In this document: positions 26,901 through 43,300 of the stretch, piece after piece | Layout: each line of letters opens with the position of its first letter | How positions within the stretch are numbered: the first letter of the stretch is position 1 | NCBI GenBank assembly: GCA_023614405.1 | Contig: CM042694.1 | Coordinates: 128,717,711 to 128,781,710, forward strand | Reading direction: 5' to 3' | Source: Avena insularis | Lineage: Eukaryota > Streptophyta > Magnoliopsida > Poales > Poaceae | Length of the DNA stretch: 64,000 bases | The notes under the pieces: generated by a model | What the model was told of the DNA's origin: nothing | Database searches by the model: none | Seen by the model: the letters and a program-made list of their open reading frames with translations, nothing else | Position numbers and translations under genes: made by a program

Positions 26901-29900
26901 CTCTAAAGAGAACACACATGCAATGAATCTAGCTGTGGTTAATGACAAGAACACACAGGCAATGACACTGGTTGTTGTTAGTAAAAAGAGCACACATGCA
27001 ATGACACTGGTGGATCCTTGTGTGGTCTCTGAAGAGAACACACATTTCAATAACACTGGTGGATTCAAATGTGGTGTGTGAAAAGAACACACATGCAATG
27101 ACTCTAGTTGTTGTTAGTAAAAAGAACACACATGCAATGTCACTGGTGGATCCATGTTTGGTCTCTGAAGAGAACACACATGCAATGACTCTAGCTGTGG
27201 TTACCTAAGAGAACACCCATTTCAATGACACTGGTGGATCGATATGTGGTATGTGAAAAGAACACACATGAAATGACTCGAGTTGTTGTTAGTAAAAAGA
27301 ACACACATGCAATGACACTATTGGATCCATGTGTGGTCTCTGAAGAGAACATACATTTCTATGACACTGGTGGATCCATATGTGGTATGTGAAAAGAACA
27401 CACATGCTATGAGTCCAGTTGTTGTTAGTAAAAAGAACACACATGCAATGACAATAGTGGATCCATGTGTGGTCTCTGAAGAGAACACACATGCAACGAC
27501 TCTAGCTGTGGTTAATGAGAAGAACACACATGCAATAACACTTGTGGATCCATAGGTGGATTGTGAAAAGAACACACATGCGATGACTCTAGTTGTTGTT
27601 AGTAAAAATAACACACATGCAATGACACTGGTGGATACATGTGTGGTCTCTGAAGAGAACACACATTTCAATGACACTGGTGGATCCATATGTGGTATGT
27701 GAAAAGAATAGTCATGAAATGACTCCAGTTGTTGTTAGTAAAAAGAGCACACATGCAATTACACTGGTGGATCCATGTGTGGTCTCTAAAGAGAACATAC
27801 ATGCAATGACTCTAGATGTGGTTAATGAGAAGAACACACATGCAATGACACCGGTGGATCCATAGGTGGATTGTGAAAAGAACACACATGCAATGACTCT
27901 GTTTGTTGTTAGTAAAAAGAACACACATGCAATAACACTGGTCGAGCCATGTGTGGTCTCTAAAGAGAACAGACATTTCAATGACACTGATGGATCCATA
28001 TGTGGTATGTGAAAAGAATAGTCATGAAATGACTCCAGTTGTTGTTAGTAAAAAGAACATACATGCAATGACACTGGTGGATCCATGTGTGGTGTCTGAA
28101 GAGAACACACGTGCAATGAATCTAGCTATGGTTAATGACAAGAACACACATGCAATGACACTGGTTGTTAGTAAAAAGAGCACACATGCAATGACACTGG
28201 TGGATCCATGTGTGGTCTCTAAAGAGAACACACATTTAAATGACAATGGTGGATCAATATGTAGTGTGTGAAAAGAACACACATGCAATGACTCCAGTTG
28301 TTGTTAGTAAAAAGAACACACATGCAATGACACTGGTGGATCCATCTGTGGTCTCTGAAGAGAACATACATGCAATTACTCTAGCTATGGTTAGTGAAGA
28401 GAACACACATTTCAATGAAACTGATGGATCCATATGTGGTATGTGAAAACAACACACATGAAATGACTCCAGTTGTTGTTAGTAAAAAGAACACACATGC
28501 AATGACACTGGTGGATCCATGTGTGGTCTCTGAAGAGACCACACATTTCAATTACACTGGTGGATGCATATGTGGTTTGTGAAAAGAATAGTCATGAAAT
28601 GACTCCAGTTGTTGTTAGTAAAAATAACACACATGCAATGACACTGGTGGATCCATGTGTGGTCTCTGAAGAGAACACACATGCAATGACTCTACTGTGG
28701 TGAATGAGAAGAACACACATTTCAATGACACGGGTGGATCCATATGTGGTATGTGAAAAGAACACACATGCAATCACACTGGTTGTTGTTAGTAAAAAGA
28801 GCACACATGCAATGACACTGGTGGATATATGTGTGGTCTCTGAAGAGAACACACATTTCAATGACACTGGTGGATCCATATGTGGTATGTGAAAAGAATA
28901 TTCATGAAATGACTCCAGTTGTTATTAGTAAAAAGAACACACATGCAATGACACTAGTGGATCTATGTGTGGTCTCTGAATAGAACACACATGCAATGAC
29001 TCTGATTGTTGTTAGTAAAAAGAGCACACATGCAATGACATTGGTTGTTGTTAGTAAAAAGAGCACACATGCAATGACACTGGTGGATCCATGTGTGGTC
29101 TCTAAAGAGAACACACATTTCAATGACACTAGTGGATCCATATGTGGTATGTGAAAAGAACACACATGCAATGACTCCAGTTGTTGTTAGTAAAAAGAAC
29201 GCACATGCAATGATTCTAGTGGATCCATGTGTGATCTCTGAAGAGAACACACATGCCATGACTCTAGCTGTGGTTAATAAGAAGAACAGACATTTCAATG
29301 ACACTGATGGATCCATATTTGGTATGTGAAAAGAATAGTCATGAAATGACTCTAGTTGTTGTTAGTAAAAAGAGCACACATGCAATGACACTGGTGGATC
29401 CATGTGTGGTCTCTAAAGAGAACACACATGCAATGAATCTTGCCGTGGTTAATGACAAGAACACACATTTCAATGACACAGGTGGATCCATATGTGGTAT
29501 CTGAAAAGAACACACATGCAATGACTAGTTGTTGTTAGTAAAAAGAACACACATGCAATGACACTGGTGGATCCATGTGTGGTCTCTGAAGAGAACACAC
29601 ATTTCAATGACACTGGTGGATCCATATGTGGTATGTGAAAAGAACACACATGCAATTACACTTGTGGATCCATGTGTGGTCTCTGAAGAGAACACACATG
29701 CAATGACTCTAGCTGTGGTTAATAAGAACACACATGCAATGACACTTGTGGATCCATAGGTGGATTGTGAAAAAACACACATGCAATGACTCTGGTTGTT
29801 GTTAGTAAAAAGAACACACATGCAATGACACTGGTGGATACATGTGTGGTCTCTGAAGAGAACACACATTTCAATGACACTAGTGGATCGATATGTGGTA

Positions 29901-32900
29901 TATGAAAAGAATAGTCCTGAAATGACTCCAGTTGTTGTTAGTAAAAAGAGCACACATGCAATTACACTGGTGGATCCATGTGTGGTCTCTAAAGAGAACA
30001 TACATGCAATGACTCTAGATGTGGTTAATGAGAAGAACACACATGCAATGACACCGGTGGATCCATAGGTGGATTGTGAAAAGAACACACATTCAATGAC
30101 TCTGGTTGTTGTTAGTAAAAAGAACACACATGCAATGACACTGGTGGATCCATGTGTGGTCTCTAAAGAAAAGACATTTCAATGACACTGATGGATCCAT
30201 ATGTGGTATGTGAAAATAATAGTCATGAAATGACTCCAGTTGTTGTTAGTAAAAAGAACATACATGCAATGACACTGGTGGATCCATGTGTGGTCTCTAA
30301 AGAGAACACACGTGCAATGAATCTAGCTATGGTTAATGACAAGAACACACATGCAATGACACTGGTGGATCCATGTGTGGTCTCTAAAGAGAACACACAT
30401 TTCAATGACAATGGTGGATCCATATGTAGTGTGTGAAAAGAACACACATGCAATGACTCCAGTTATTGTTAGTAAAAAGAACACACATGCAATGACACTG
30501 GTGGATCCATGTGTGGTCTCTGAAGAGAACATACATGCAATTACTCTAGCTATGGTTACTGAAGAGAACACACATTTCAATGACACTAATGGATCCATAT
30601 GTGTAATGTGAAAACAAAACAAATCAATTGACGCCATTTTTTGTTAGTAAAAGAACACACATGCAATGACATGGTGGATCCATGTGTGGTCTCAAGAGAA
30701 CACCCATTTCAATGACACGGGTGGATCCATATGTGGTATGTGACAAGAATATTCATGAAATGACTCCAGTTGTTATTAGTAAAAAGAACACACATGCAAT
30801 GACACTAGTGGATCTATGTGTGGTCTCTGAAGAGAACACACATTCAATGACTCTGGTTGTTGTTAGTTAAAAGAGCACACATGCAATGACATTTGTTGTT
30901 GTTAGTAAAAAGAGCACACATGCAATGACACTGGTGGATCCATATGTGGTCTCTAAAGAGAGCACAAATTTCAATGACACTAGTGGATCCATATGTGGTA
31001 TGTGAAAAGAACGCACATGCAATGACTCCAGTTGTTGTTAGTAAAAATAACACACATGCAATGACTCTAGTGGATCCATGTGTGGTCTCTGAAGAACACA
31101 CATGCCATGACTCAAGCCGTGGTTAATAAGAAGAACAGACATTTCAATGACACTGATGGATCCATATTTGGTATGTGAAAAGAATAGTCATGAAATGACT
31201 CTAGTTGTTGTTAGTAAAAAGAGCACACATGCAATGACACTGGTGGATCCATGTGTGGTCTCTAAAGAGAACACACATGCAATGAATCTAGCTGTGGTTA
31301 ATGACAAGAACACACAGGCAATGACACTGGTTGTTGTTAGTAAAAAGAGCACACATGCAATGACACTGGTGGATCCTTGTGTGGTCTCTGAAGAGAACAC
31401 ACATTTCAATAACACTGGTGGATTCATATGTGGTGTGTGAAAAGAACACACATGCAATGACTCCAGTTGTTGTTAGTAAAAAGAACACACATGCAATGTC
31501 ACTGGTGGATCCATGTTTGGTCTCTGAAGAGAACACACATGCAATGACTCTAGCTGTGGTTACCTAAGAGAACACACATTTCAATGACACTGGTGGATCG
31601 ATATGTGGTATGTGAAAAGAACACACATGAAATGACTCCAGTTGTTGTTAGTAAAAAGAACACACATGCAATGACACTATTGGATCCATGTGTGGTCTCT
31701 GAAGAGAACATACATTTCTATGACACTGGTGGATCCATATGTGGTATGTGAAAAGAACACACATGCTATGAGTCCAGTTGTTGTTAGTAAAAAGAACACA
31801 CATGCAATGACACTAGTGGATCCATGTGTGGTCTCTGAAGAGAACACACATGCAACGACTCTAGCCGTGGTTAATGAGAAGATCACACATTTCAATGACA
31901 CAGGTGGATCCATATGTGGTATGTGAAAAGAACACACATGCGATGACTCTAGTTGTTGTTAGTAAAAATAACACACATGCAATGACACTGGTGGATCCAT
32001 GTGTGGTCTCTGAAGATAACACACATTTCAATGACACTGGTGGATCCATATGTGGTATGTGAAAAGAACACACATGCAATTACACTTGTGGATCCATGTG
32101 TGGTCTCTGAAGAGAACACACATGCAATGACTCTAGCTGTGGTTAATAAGAACACACATGCAATGACACTTGTGGATCCATAGGTGGATTGTGAAAAAAC
32201 ACACATGCAATGACTCTGGTTGTTGTTAGTAAAAAGAACACACATGCAATGACACTGGTGGATACATGTGTGGTCTCTGAAGAGAACACACATTTCAATG
32301 ACACTAGTGGATCGATATGTGGTATATGAAAAGAATAGTCATGAAATGACTCCAGTTGTTGTTAGTAAAAAGAGCACACATGCAATTACACTGGTGGATC
32401 CATGTGTGGTCTCTAAAGAGAACATACATGCAATGACTCTAGATGTGGTTAATGAGAAGAACACACATGCAATGACACCGGTGGATCCATAGGTGGATTG
32501 TGAAAAGAACACACATTCAATGACTCTGGTTGTTGTTAGTAAAAAGAACACACATGCAATGACACTGGTGGATCCATGTGTGGTCTCTAAAGAGAACAGA
32601 CATTTCAATGACACTGATGGATCCATATGTGGTATGTGAAAAGAATAGTCATGAAATGACTCCAGTTGTTGTTAGTAAAAAGAACATACATGCAATGACA
32701 CTGGTGGATCCATGTGTGGTCTCTAAAGAGAACACACGTGCAATGAATCTAGCTATGGTTAATGACAAGAACACACATGCAATGACACTGGTGGATCCAT
32801 GTGTGGTCTCTAAAGAGAACACACATTTCAATGACAATGGTGGATCCATATGTAGTGTGTGAAAAGAACACACATGCAATGACTCCAGTTATTGTTAGTA

Positions 32901-34300
32901 AAAAGAACACACATGCAATGACACTGGTGGATCCATGTGTGGTCTCTGAAGAGAACATACATGCAATTACTCTAGCTATGGTTACTGAAGAGAACACACA
33001 TTTCAATGACACTAATGGATCCATATGTGGTATGTGAAAACAACACACATGAATTGACTCCAGTTTTTGTTAGTAAAAAGAACACACATGCAATGACACT
33101 GGTGGATCCATGTGTGGTCTCTGAAGAGAACACACATTTCAATGACACTGGTGGATCCATATGTGGTATGTGAAAAGAATATTCATGAAATGACTCCAGT
33201 TGTTATTAGTAAAAAGAACACACATGCAATGACACTAGTGGATCTATGTGTGGTCTCTGAAGAGAACACACATTCAATGACTCTGGTTGTTGTTAGTTAA
33301 AAGAGCACACATGCAATGACATTTGTTGTTGTTAGTAAAAAGAGCACACATGCAATGACACTGGTGGATCCATATGTGGTCTCTAAAGAGAGCACAAATT
33401 TCAATGACACTAGTGGATCCATATGTGGTATGTGAAAAGAACGCACATGCAATGACTCCAGTTGTTGTTAGTAAAAATAACACACATGCAATGACTCTAG
33501 TGGATCCATGTGTGGTCTCTGAAGAGAACACACATGCCATGACTCAAGCCGTGGTTAATAAGAAGAACAGACATTTCAATGACACTTATGGATCCATATT
33601 TGGTATGTGAAAAGAATAGTCATGAAATGACTCTAGTTGTTGTTAGTAAAAAGAGCACACATGCAATGACACTGGTGGATCCATGTGTGGTCTCTAAAGA
33701 GAACACACATGCAATGAATCTAGCTGTGGTTAATGACAAGAACACACAGGCAATGACACTGGTTGTTGTTAGTAAAAAGAGCACACATGCAATGACACTG
33801 GTGGATCCTTGTGTGGTCTCTGAAGAGAACACACATTTCAATAACACTGGTGGATTCGTATGTGGTGTGTGAAAAGAACACACATGCAATGACTCCAGTT
33901 GTTGTTAGTAAAAAGAACACACATGCAATGTCACTGGTGGATCCATGTTTGGTCTCTGAAGAGAACACACATGCAATGACTCTAGCTGTGGTTACCTAAG
34001 AGAACACACATTTCAATGACACTGGTGGATCGATATGTGGTATGTGAAAAGAACACACATGAAATGACTCCAGTTGTTGTTAGTAAAAAGAACACACATG
34101 CAATGACACTATTGGATCCATGTGTGGTCTCTGAAGAGAACATACATTTCTATGACACTGGTGGATCCATATGTGGTATGTGAAAAGAACACACATGCTA
34201 TGAGTCCAGTTGTTGTTAGTAAAAAGAACACACATGCAATGACACTAGTGGATCCATGTGTGGTCTCTGAAGAGAACACACATGCAACGACTCTAGCCGT
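14948..34300. repeat. Higher-order repeat block with period 2.0-2.4 kb (about nine copies)
   Basis: A diagnostic module (GAACAGACATTTCAATGACACTGATGG) recurs near 15270, 17304, 19497, 21506, 23561, 25763, 27967, 30172 and 32594. Spacings are therefore about 2.03, 2.19, 2.01, 2.06, 2.20, 2.20, 2.2 and 2.4 kb. Length differences reflect gain or loss of whole modules. Neighbouring copies share many private variants, for example AACATACATTTCTATGAC near 20900, 25145, 27348, 31707 and 34140, with a changed version near 22945. This is the largest coherent block of the array. Confidence 0.8.
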
Positions 34301-34305
34301 GGTTA

Positions 34306-37300
34306 ATGAGAAGATCACACATTTCAATGACACAGGTGGATCCATATGTGGTATGTGAAAAGAACACACATGCGATTTCTCTAGTTGTTGTTAGTAAAAA
34401 TAACACACATGCAATGACACTGGTGGATCCATGTGTGGTCTCTAAAGATAACACACATTTCACTGACACTGGTGGATCCATATGTGGTATGTGAAAAGAA
34501 TAGTCATGAAATGACTCTAGTTGTTGTTAGTAAAAAGAACACACATGCAATGAAACTAGTGGATCCATGTGTGGTCTCTGAAGAGAACACACATGCAATG
34601 ACTCTGGTTGTTGTTAGTAAAAAGATCACACATGCAATGACACTGGTTGTTGTTATTAAAAAGAGTACACATGCAATGACACTGGTGGATCCATGTGTGG
34701 TCTCTTAAGAGAACACACATTTCAATGACACTTGTGGATCCATATGTGGTATGTGAAAAGAATAGTCATGAAATGACTCCAGTTGTTGTTAGTAAAAAGC
34801 GCACACATGTAATTACACTAGTGGATCCATATGTGGTGTCTAAAGAGAACACACATGCAATGAATCTAGGTGTGGTTAATGAGAAGAACACACATGCAAT
34901 GACACTGGTGGATCCATGTGTGGTCTTTGAAGAAAACACACATTTCAATGACTCTAGTGGTATGTGAAAAGAGCACACAAGCAATGACACTGGTGGTTTC
35001 ATGTTTGGTCTCTGATGAGAACACATATGCAATGACTCTAGCTGTGGTTAATGAGAAGAATACACATTTCAATAACACGGGTGGATCCAGATGTGGTATG
35101 TGAAAAGAACACACATGCAATTACTCTAGTTGTTGTTAATAAAAAGAACACTCTTGCAATGAGATTGGTGGATCCATGTGTGGTCTCTAAAGAGAACACA
35201 CATTTCAATGACACTAGTGGATCCATATGTGGTATGTGAAAAGAATAATCATGAAATGACTCTAGTTGTTGTTAGTAAAAAGAACACACATGCAATGACA
35301 CTAGTGGATACATGTGTGGTCTCTAAAGAGAACACACATGCAATGACTCTGGTTATTGTTAGTAAAAAGAGCACACATCCAATGACACCAGTTGTTTTTA
35401 GTAAAAAGAGCACACATGCAATGACACTGGTGGATCCATGTGTGGTCTCTGAAGAGAACATACATTTCAATGACACTGGTGGATCCATATGTGGTATGTG
35501 AAAAGAACACACATGCAATGACTCCAGTTGTTGTTAGTAAAAAGAACACACATGGAATGACACTAGTGGATCCATGTGTGGTCTCTGAAGAGAACACACA
35601 TGCAATGATTCTAGCTGTGGTTAATGAGAAGAACACACATTTCAATGACACTGGTAGATCCATATGTGGTATGTGAAAATAATAGTCATGAAATGACTCA
35701 TGTTGTTGTTAGTAAAAAGAGCACACATGCAATTACACTGGTGGATCTACGTGTAGTTTCTGAAGAGAACACACATGCAATGAATCTAGCTGTGGTTAAT
35801 GAGAAGAACACACATGCAATGACACTGGTTGTTAGTAAAAAGAGCACACATGCAATGACACTGGTGGATCCATGTGTGGTCTCTGAAGAGAACACACATT
35901 TCAATGACAATGGTGGATCCATATGTGGTGTGTGAAAAGAACATACATGCAATGACTCCAGTTGTTGTTAGTAAGAAGAACACACATGCAATGATACTGG
36001 TGGATCCATGTGTGGTCTCTGAAGAGAACACACATGCAATGACTCTAGTTGTGGTTACTGAAGAGAACACACATTTCCATGACACTGGTGGATCGATATG
36101 TGGTATTTGAAAAGAAGACACATGTAATGACTCTAGTTGTTGTTAGTAAAAAGAACACAGATGCAATGACACTGGTGGATCCATGTGTGATCTCTAAAGA
36201 GAACACACATTTCAATGACATTGGTGGATCCATATGTTGTATGTGGAAAGAACACACATGCAATGATTCCAGTTGTTGTTAGTAAAAAGAACACACATGC
36301 TATAACACTGGTGGATCCATGTGTGGTCTCTGAAGAGAACACACATGCAATGACTCTAGCTGTTGTTAATGAGAAGAACACACTTGCAATGACACTGGTG
36401 GATCCATAGGTGGTATGTGAAAAGAATAGTCATTAAATGACTCTAGTTCTTGTTAGTAAAAAGAGCACACATGCAATTACACTGGTGGATCCATATGTGG
36501 TCTCTAAAGAGAGCACAAATTTCAATGACACTAGTGGATCCATATGTGGTATGTGAAAAGAACACACATGCAATGACTCCAGTTGTTGTTAGTAAAAATA
36601 ACACACATGCAATGACTCTAACACACATGCCATGACTCAAGCCGTGGTTAATAAGAAGAACAGACATTTCAATGACACTGATGGATCCATATTTGGTATG
36701 TGAAAAGAATAGTCATGAAATGACTCTAGTTGTTGTTAGTAAAAAGAGCACACATGCAATGACACTGGTGGATCCATGTGTGGTCTCTAAAGAGAACACA
36801 CATGCAATGAATCTAGTTGTGGTTAATGACAAGAACACACAGCCAATGACACTTGTTGTTGTTAGTAAAAAGAGCACACATGCAATGACACTGGTGGATC
36901 CTTGTGTGGTCTCTGAAGAGAACACACATTTCAATGACACTGGTGGATTCATATGTGGTGTGTGAAAAGAACACACATGCAATGACTCCAGTTGTTGTTA
37001 GTAAAAAGAACACACATGCAATGTCACTGGTGGATCCATGTTTGGTCTCTGAAGAGAACACACATGCAATGACTCTAGCTATGGTTACCTAAGAGAACAC
37101 ACATTTCAATGACACTGGTGGATCGATATGTGGTATGTGAAAATAACACACATGAAATGACTCCAGTTGTTGTTAGTAAAAAGAACACACATGCAATGAC
37201 ACTGGTGGATCAATGTGTGGTCTCTGAAGAGAACATACATTTCTATGACACTGGTGGATCCATATGTGGTATGTGAAAAGAACACACATGCTATGAGTCC

Positions 37301-40300
37301 AGTTGTTGTTAGTAAAAAGAACACACATGCAATGACACTAGTGGATCCATGTGTGGTCTCTGAAGAGAACACACATGCAACGACTCTAGCCGTGGTTAAT
37401 GAGAAGATCACACATTTCAATGACACAGGTGGATCCATATGTGGTATGTGAAAAGAACACACATGCGATGACTCTAGTTGTTGTTAGTAAAAATGACACA
37501 CATGCAATGACACTGGTGGATCCATGTGTGGTCTCGGAAGATATCACACATTTCACTGACACTGGTGGATCCATATGTGGTATGTGAAAAGAATAGTCAT
37601 GAAATGACTCTAGTTGTTGTTAGTAAAAAGAACACACATGCAATGACACTAGTGGATCCATGTGTGGTCTCTGAAGAGAACACACATGCAATGACTCTGG
37701 TGGTTGTTAGTAAAAAGATCACACATGCAATGACACTGGTTGTTGTTATTAAAAAGAGTACACATGCAATGACACTGGTGGATCCATGTGTGGTCTCTGA
37801 AGAGAACACACATTTCAATGACACTTGTGGATCCATATGTGGTATGTGAAAAGAATAGTCATGAAATGACTCCAGTTGTTGTTAGTAAAGAGCACACACA
37901 TGTAATTACACTAGTGGATCCATATGTGGTGTCTAAAGAGAACACACATGCAATGAATCTAGTTGTTGTTAATGAGAAGAACACACATGCAATGACACTG
38001 GTGGATCCATGTGTGGTGTTTAAAGAGAACACACATTTCAATGACTCTAGTGGTATGTGAAAAGAGCACACAAGCAATGAGACTGGTGGATCCATGTGTG
38101 GTCTCTGATGAGAACACATATGCAATGACTCTAGCTGTGGTTAATGAGAAGAACACACATTTCAATAACACGGGTGGATCCATATGTGGTATGTGAAAAG
38201 AACACACATGCAATTACTCTAGTTGTTGTTAATAAAAAGAACACTCTTGCAATGAGATTGGTGGATCCATGTGTGGTCTCTAAAGAGAACACACATTTCA
38301 ATGACACTGGTGGATCCATATGTGGTATGTGAAAAGAATAGTCATGAAATGACTCCAGTTGTTGTTAGTAAAAAGAACACACATGCAATGACACTAGTGG
38401 ATACATGTGTGGTCTCTAAAGAAAACAGACATGCAATGACTCTGGTTATTGTTAGTAAAAAGAGCACACATCCAATGACACCAGTTGTTTTTAGTAAAAA
38501 GAGCACACATGCAATGACACTGGTGGATCCATGTGTGGTCTCTGAAGAGAACATACATTTCAATGACACTGGTGGATCCATATGTGGTATGTGAAAAGAA
38601 CACACATGCAATGACTCCAGTTGTTGTTAGTAAAAAGAACACACATCCAATGACACTAGTGGATCCATGTGTGGTCTCTGAAGAGAACACACATGCAACG
38701 ACTCTAGCCGTGGTTAATGAGAAGATCACACATTTCAATGACACAGGTGGATCCATATGTGGTATGTGAAAAGAACACACATGCGATGACTCTAGTTGTT
38801 GTTAGTAAAAATGACACACATGCAATGACACTGGTGGATCCATGTGTGGTCTCGGAAGATAACACACATTTCACTGACACTGGTGGATCCATATGTGGTA
38901 TGTGAAAAGAATAGTCATGAAATGACTCTAGTTGTTGTTAGTAAAAAGAACACACATGCAATGACACTAGTGGATCCATGTGTGGTCTCTGAAGAGAACA
39001 CACATGCAATGACTCTGGTGGTTGTTAGTAAAAAGATCACACATGCAATGACACTGGTTGTTGTTATTAAAAAGAGTACACATGCAATGACACTGGTGGA
39101 TCCATGTGTGGTCTCTGAAGAGAACACACATTTCAAGGACACTTGTGGATCCATATGTGGTATGTGAAAAGAATAGTCATGAAATGACTCCAGTTGTTGT
39201 TAGTAAAAAGCACACACATGTAATTACACTAGTGGATCCATATGTGGTGTCTAAAGAGAACACACATGCAATGAATCTAGTTGTGGTTAATGAGAAGAAC
39301 ACACATGCAATGACACTGGTGGATCCATGTGTGGTGTTTGAAGAGAACACACATTTCAATGACTCTAGTGGTATGTGAAAAGAGCACACAAGCAATGAGA
39401 CTGGTGGATCCATGTGTGGTCTCTGATGAGAACACATATGCAATGACTCTAGCTGTGGTTAATGAGAAGAACACACATTTCAATAACACGGGTGGATCCA
39501 TATGTGGTATGTGAAAAGAACACACATGCAATTACTCTAGTTGTTGTTAATAAAAAGAACACTCTTGCAATGAGATTGGTGGATCCATGTGTGGTCTCTA
39601 AAGAGAACACACATTTCAATGACACTGGTGGATCCATATGTGGTATGTGAAAAGAATAGTCATGAAATGACTCCAGTTGTTGTTAGTAAAAAGAACACAC
39701 ATGCAATGACACTAGTGGATACATGTGTGGTCTCTAAAGAAAACAGACATGCAATGACTCTGGTTATTGTTAGTAAAAAGAGCACACATCCAATGACACC
39801 AGTTGTTTTTAGTAAAAAGAGCACACATGCAATGACACTGGTGGATCCATGTGTGGTCTCTGAAGAGAACATACATTTCAATGACACTGGTGGATCCATA
39901 TGTGGTATGTGAAAAGAACACACATGCAATGACTCCAGTTGTTGTTAGTAAAAAGAACACACGTGGAATGACACTAGTGGATCCATGTGTGGTCTCTGAA
40001 GAGAACACACATGCAATGATTCTAACTGTGGTTAATGTGAAGAACACACATTTCAATGACACTGGTGGATCCATATGTGGTATGTGAAAATAATAGTCAT
40101 GAAATGACTCATGTTGTTGTTAGTAAAAACAGCACACATGCAATTACACTGGTGGATCCACGTGTAGTTTCTGAAGAGAACACACATGCAATGAATCTAG
40201 CTGTGGTTAATGAGAAGAACACACATGCAATGACACTGGTTGTTAGTAAAAAGAGCACACATGCAATGACACTGGTGGATCCATGTGTGGTCTCTGAAGA

Positions 40301-43300
40301 GAACACACATTTCAATGACAATGGTGGATCCATATGTGGTGTGTGAAAAGAACATACATGCAATGACTCCAGTTGTTGTTAGTAAGAAGAACACACATGC
40401 AATGATACTGGTGGATCCATGTGTGGTCTCTGAAGAGAACACACATGCAATGACTCTAGTTGTGGTTACTGAAGAGAACACACATTTCAATGACACTGGT
40501 GGATCGATATGTGGTATTTGAAAAGAAGACACATGTAATGACTCTAGTTGTTGTTAGTAAAAAGAACACAGATGCAATGACACTGGTGGATCCATGTGTG
40601 ATCTCTAAAGAGAACACACATTTCAATGACATTGGTGGATCCATATGTTGTATGTGGAAAGAACACACATGCAATGATTCCAGTTGTTGTTAGTAAAAAG
40701 AACACACATGCTATAACACTGGTGGATCCATGTGTGGTCTCTGAAGAGAACACACATGCAATGACTCTAGCTGTTGTTAATGAGAAGAACACACTTGCAA
40801 TGACACTGGTGGATCCATAGGTGGTATGTGAACAGAATAGTCATGAAATGACTCTAGTTCTTGTTAGTAAAAAGAGCACACATGCAATTACACTGGTGGA
40901 TCCATATGTGGTCTCTAAAGAGAGCACAAATTTCAATGACACTAGTGGATCCATATGTGGTATGTGAAAAGAACACACATGCAATGACTCCAGTTGTTGT
41001 TAGTAAAATAACACACATGCAATTACATGGATCCTCTAAAGAGAACACACATGCAATGACTCAAGCCGTGGTTAATAAGAAGAACACATTTCAATGACAC
41101 TGATGGATCCATATTTGGTATGTGAAAAGAATAGTCATGAAATGACTCTAGTTGTTAGTAAAAGAGCACACATGCAATGACATCAGTGGATCCATGTGTG
41201 GTCTCTAAAGAGAACACACATGCAATGAATCTAGTTGTGGTTAATGACAAGAACACACAGCCAATGACACTTGTTGTTGTTAGTAAAAAGAACACACATG
41301 CAATGACACTGGTGGATCCATGTGTGGTCTCTGAAGGGAGCACACATGTAATGACACTGGTGGATCTATATGTGGTATGTGAAAATAACACACATGCAAT
41401 GACTCCAGTTGTTGTTAGTAAAAAGAACACACATGCAATGTCACCGGTGGATCCATGAGTGGTCTCTAAAGAGAACACACATGCAATGACTCTAGCTATG
41501 GTTACCTAAGAGAACACACATTTCAATGACACTGGTGGATCGATATGTGGTATGTGAAAATAACACACATGAAATGACTCCAGTTGTTGTTAGTAAAAAG
41601 AACACACATGCAATGACACTGGTGGATCAATGTGTGGTCTCTGAAGAGAACACACATTTCAATGACACTGGTGGATCCATATGTGGTATGTGAAAAGAAC
41701 ACACATGCAATGACTCCAGTTGTTGTTAGTAAAAAGAACACACATGCAATGACACTAGTGGATCCATGTGTGGTCTCTGAAGAGAACACACATGCAACGA
41801 CTCTAGCCGTGGTTAATGAGAAGATCACACATTTCAATGACACAGGTGGATCCATATGTGGTATGTGAAAAGAACACACATGCGATGACTCTAGTTGTTG
41901 TTAGTAAAAATGACACACATGCAATGACACTGGTGGATCCATGTGTGGTCTCGGAAGATAACACACATTTCACTGACACTGGTGGATCCATATGTGGTAT
42001 GTGAAAAGAATAGTCATGAAATGACTCTAGTTGTTGTTAGTAAAAAGAACACACATGCAATGACACTAGTGGATCCATGTGTGGTCTCTGTAGAGAACAC
42101 ACATGCAATGACTCTGGTGGTTGTTAGTAAAAAGATCACACATGCAATGACACTGGTTGTTGTTATTAAAAAGAGTACACATGCAATGACACTGGTGGAT
42201 CCATGTGTGATCTCTGAAGAGAACACACATTTCAATGACACTTGTGGATCCATATGTGGTATGTGAAAAGAATAGTCATGAAATGACTCCAGTTGTTGTT
42301 AGTAAAGAGCACACACATGTAATTACACTAGTGGATCCATATGTGGTGTCTAAAGAGAACACACATGCAATGAATCTAGTTGTGGTTAATGAGAAGAACA
42401 CACATGCAATGACACTGGTGGATCCATGTGTGGTGTTTGAAGAGAACACACATTTCAATGACTCTAGTGGTATGTGAAAAGAGCACACAAGCAATGAGAC
42501 TGGTGGATCCATGTGTGGTCTCTGATGAGAACACATATGCAATGACTCTAGCTGTGGTTAATGAGAAGAACACACATTTCAATAACACGGGTGGATCCAT
42601 ATGTGGTATGTGAAAAGAACACACATGCAATTACTCTAGTTGTTGTTAATAAAAAGAACACTCTTGCAATGAGATTGGTGGATCCATGTGTGGTCTCTAA
42701 AGAGAACACACATTTCAATGACACTGGTGGATCCATATGTGGTATGTGAAAAGAATAGTCATGAAATGACTCCAGTTGTTGTTAGTAAAAAGAACACACA
42801 TGCAATGACACTAGTGGATACATGTGTGGTCTCTAAAGAAAACAGACATGCAATGACTCTGGTTATTGTTAGTAAAAAGAGCACACATCCAATGACACCA
42901 GTTGTTTTTAGTAAAAAGAGCACACATGCAATGACACTTGTGGATCCATGTGTGGTCTCTGAAGAGAACATACATTTCAATGACACTGGTGGATCCATAT
43001 GTGGTATGTGAAAAGAACACACATGCAAGGACTCCAGTTGTTGTTAGTAAAAATTACACACATGCAATGACACTAGTGGATCCATGTGTGGTCTCTGAAG
43101 AGAACACACATGCAATGATTCTAACTGTGGTTAATGTGAAGAACACACATTTCAATGACACTGGTGGATCCATATGTGGTATGTGAAAATAATAGTCATG
43201 AAATGACTCTAGTTGTTGTTAGTAAAAAGAGCACACATGCAATTACACTGGTGGATCCATGTGTTGTCTCTGAAGAGAACACAAATGCAATGAATCTAGC

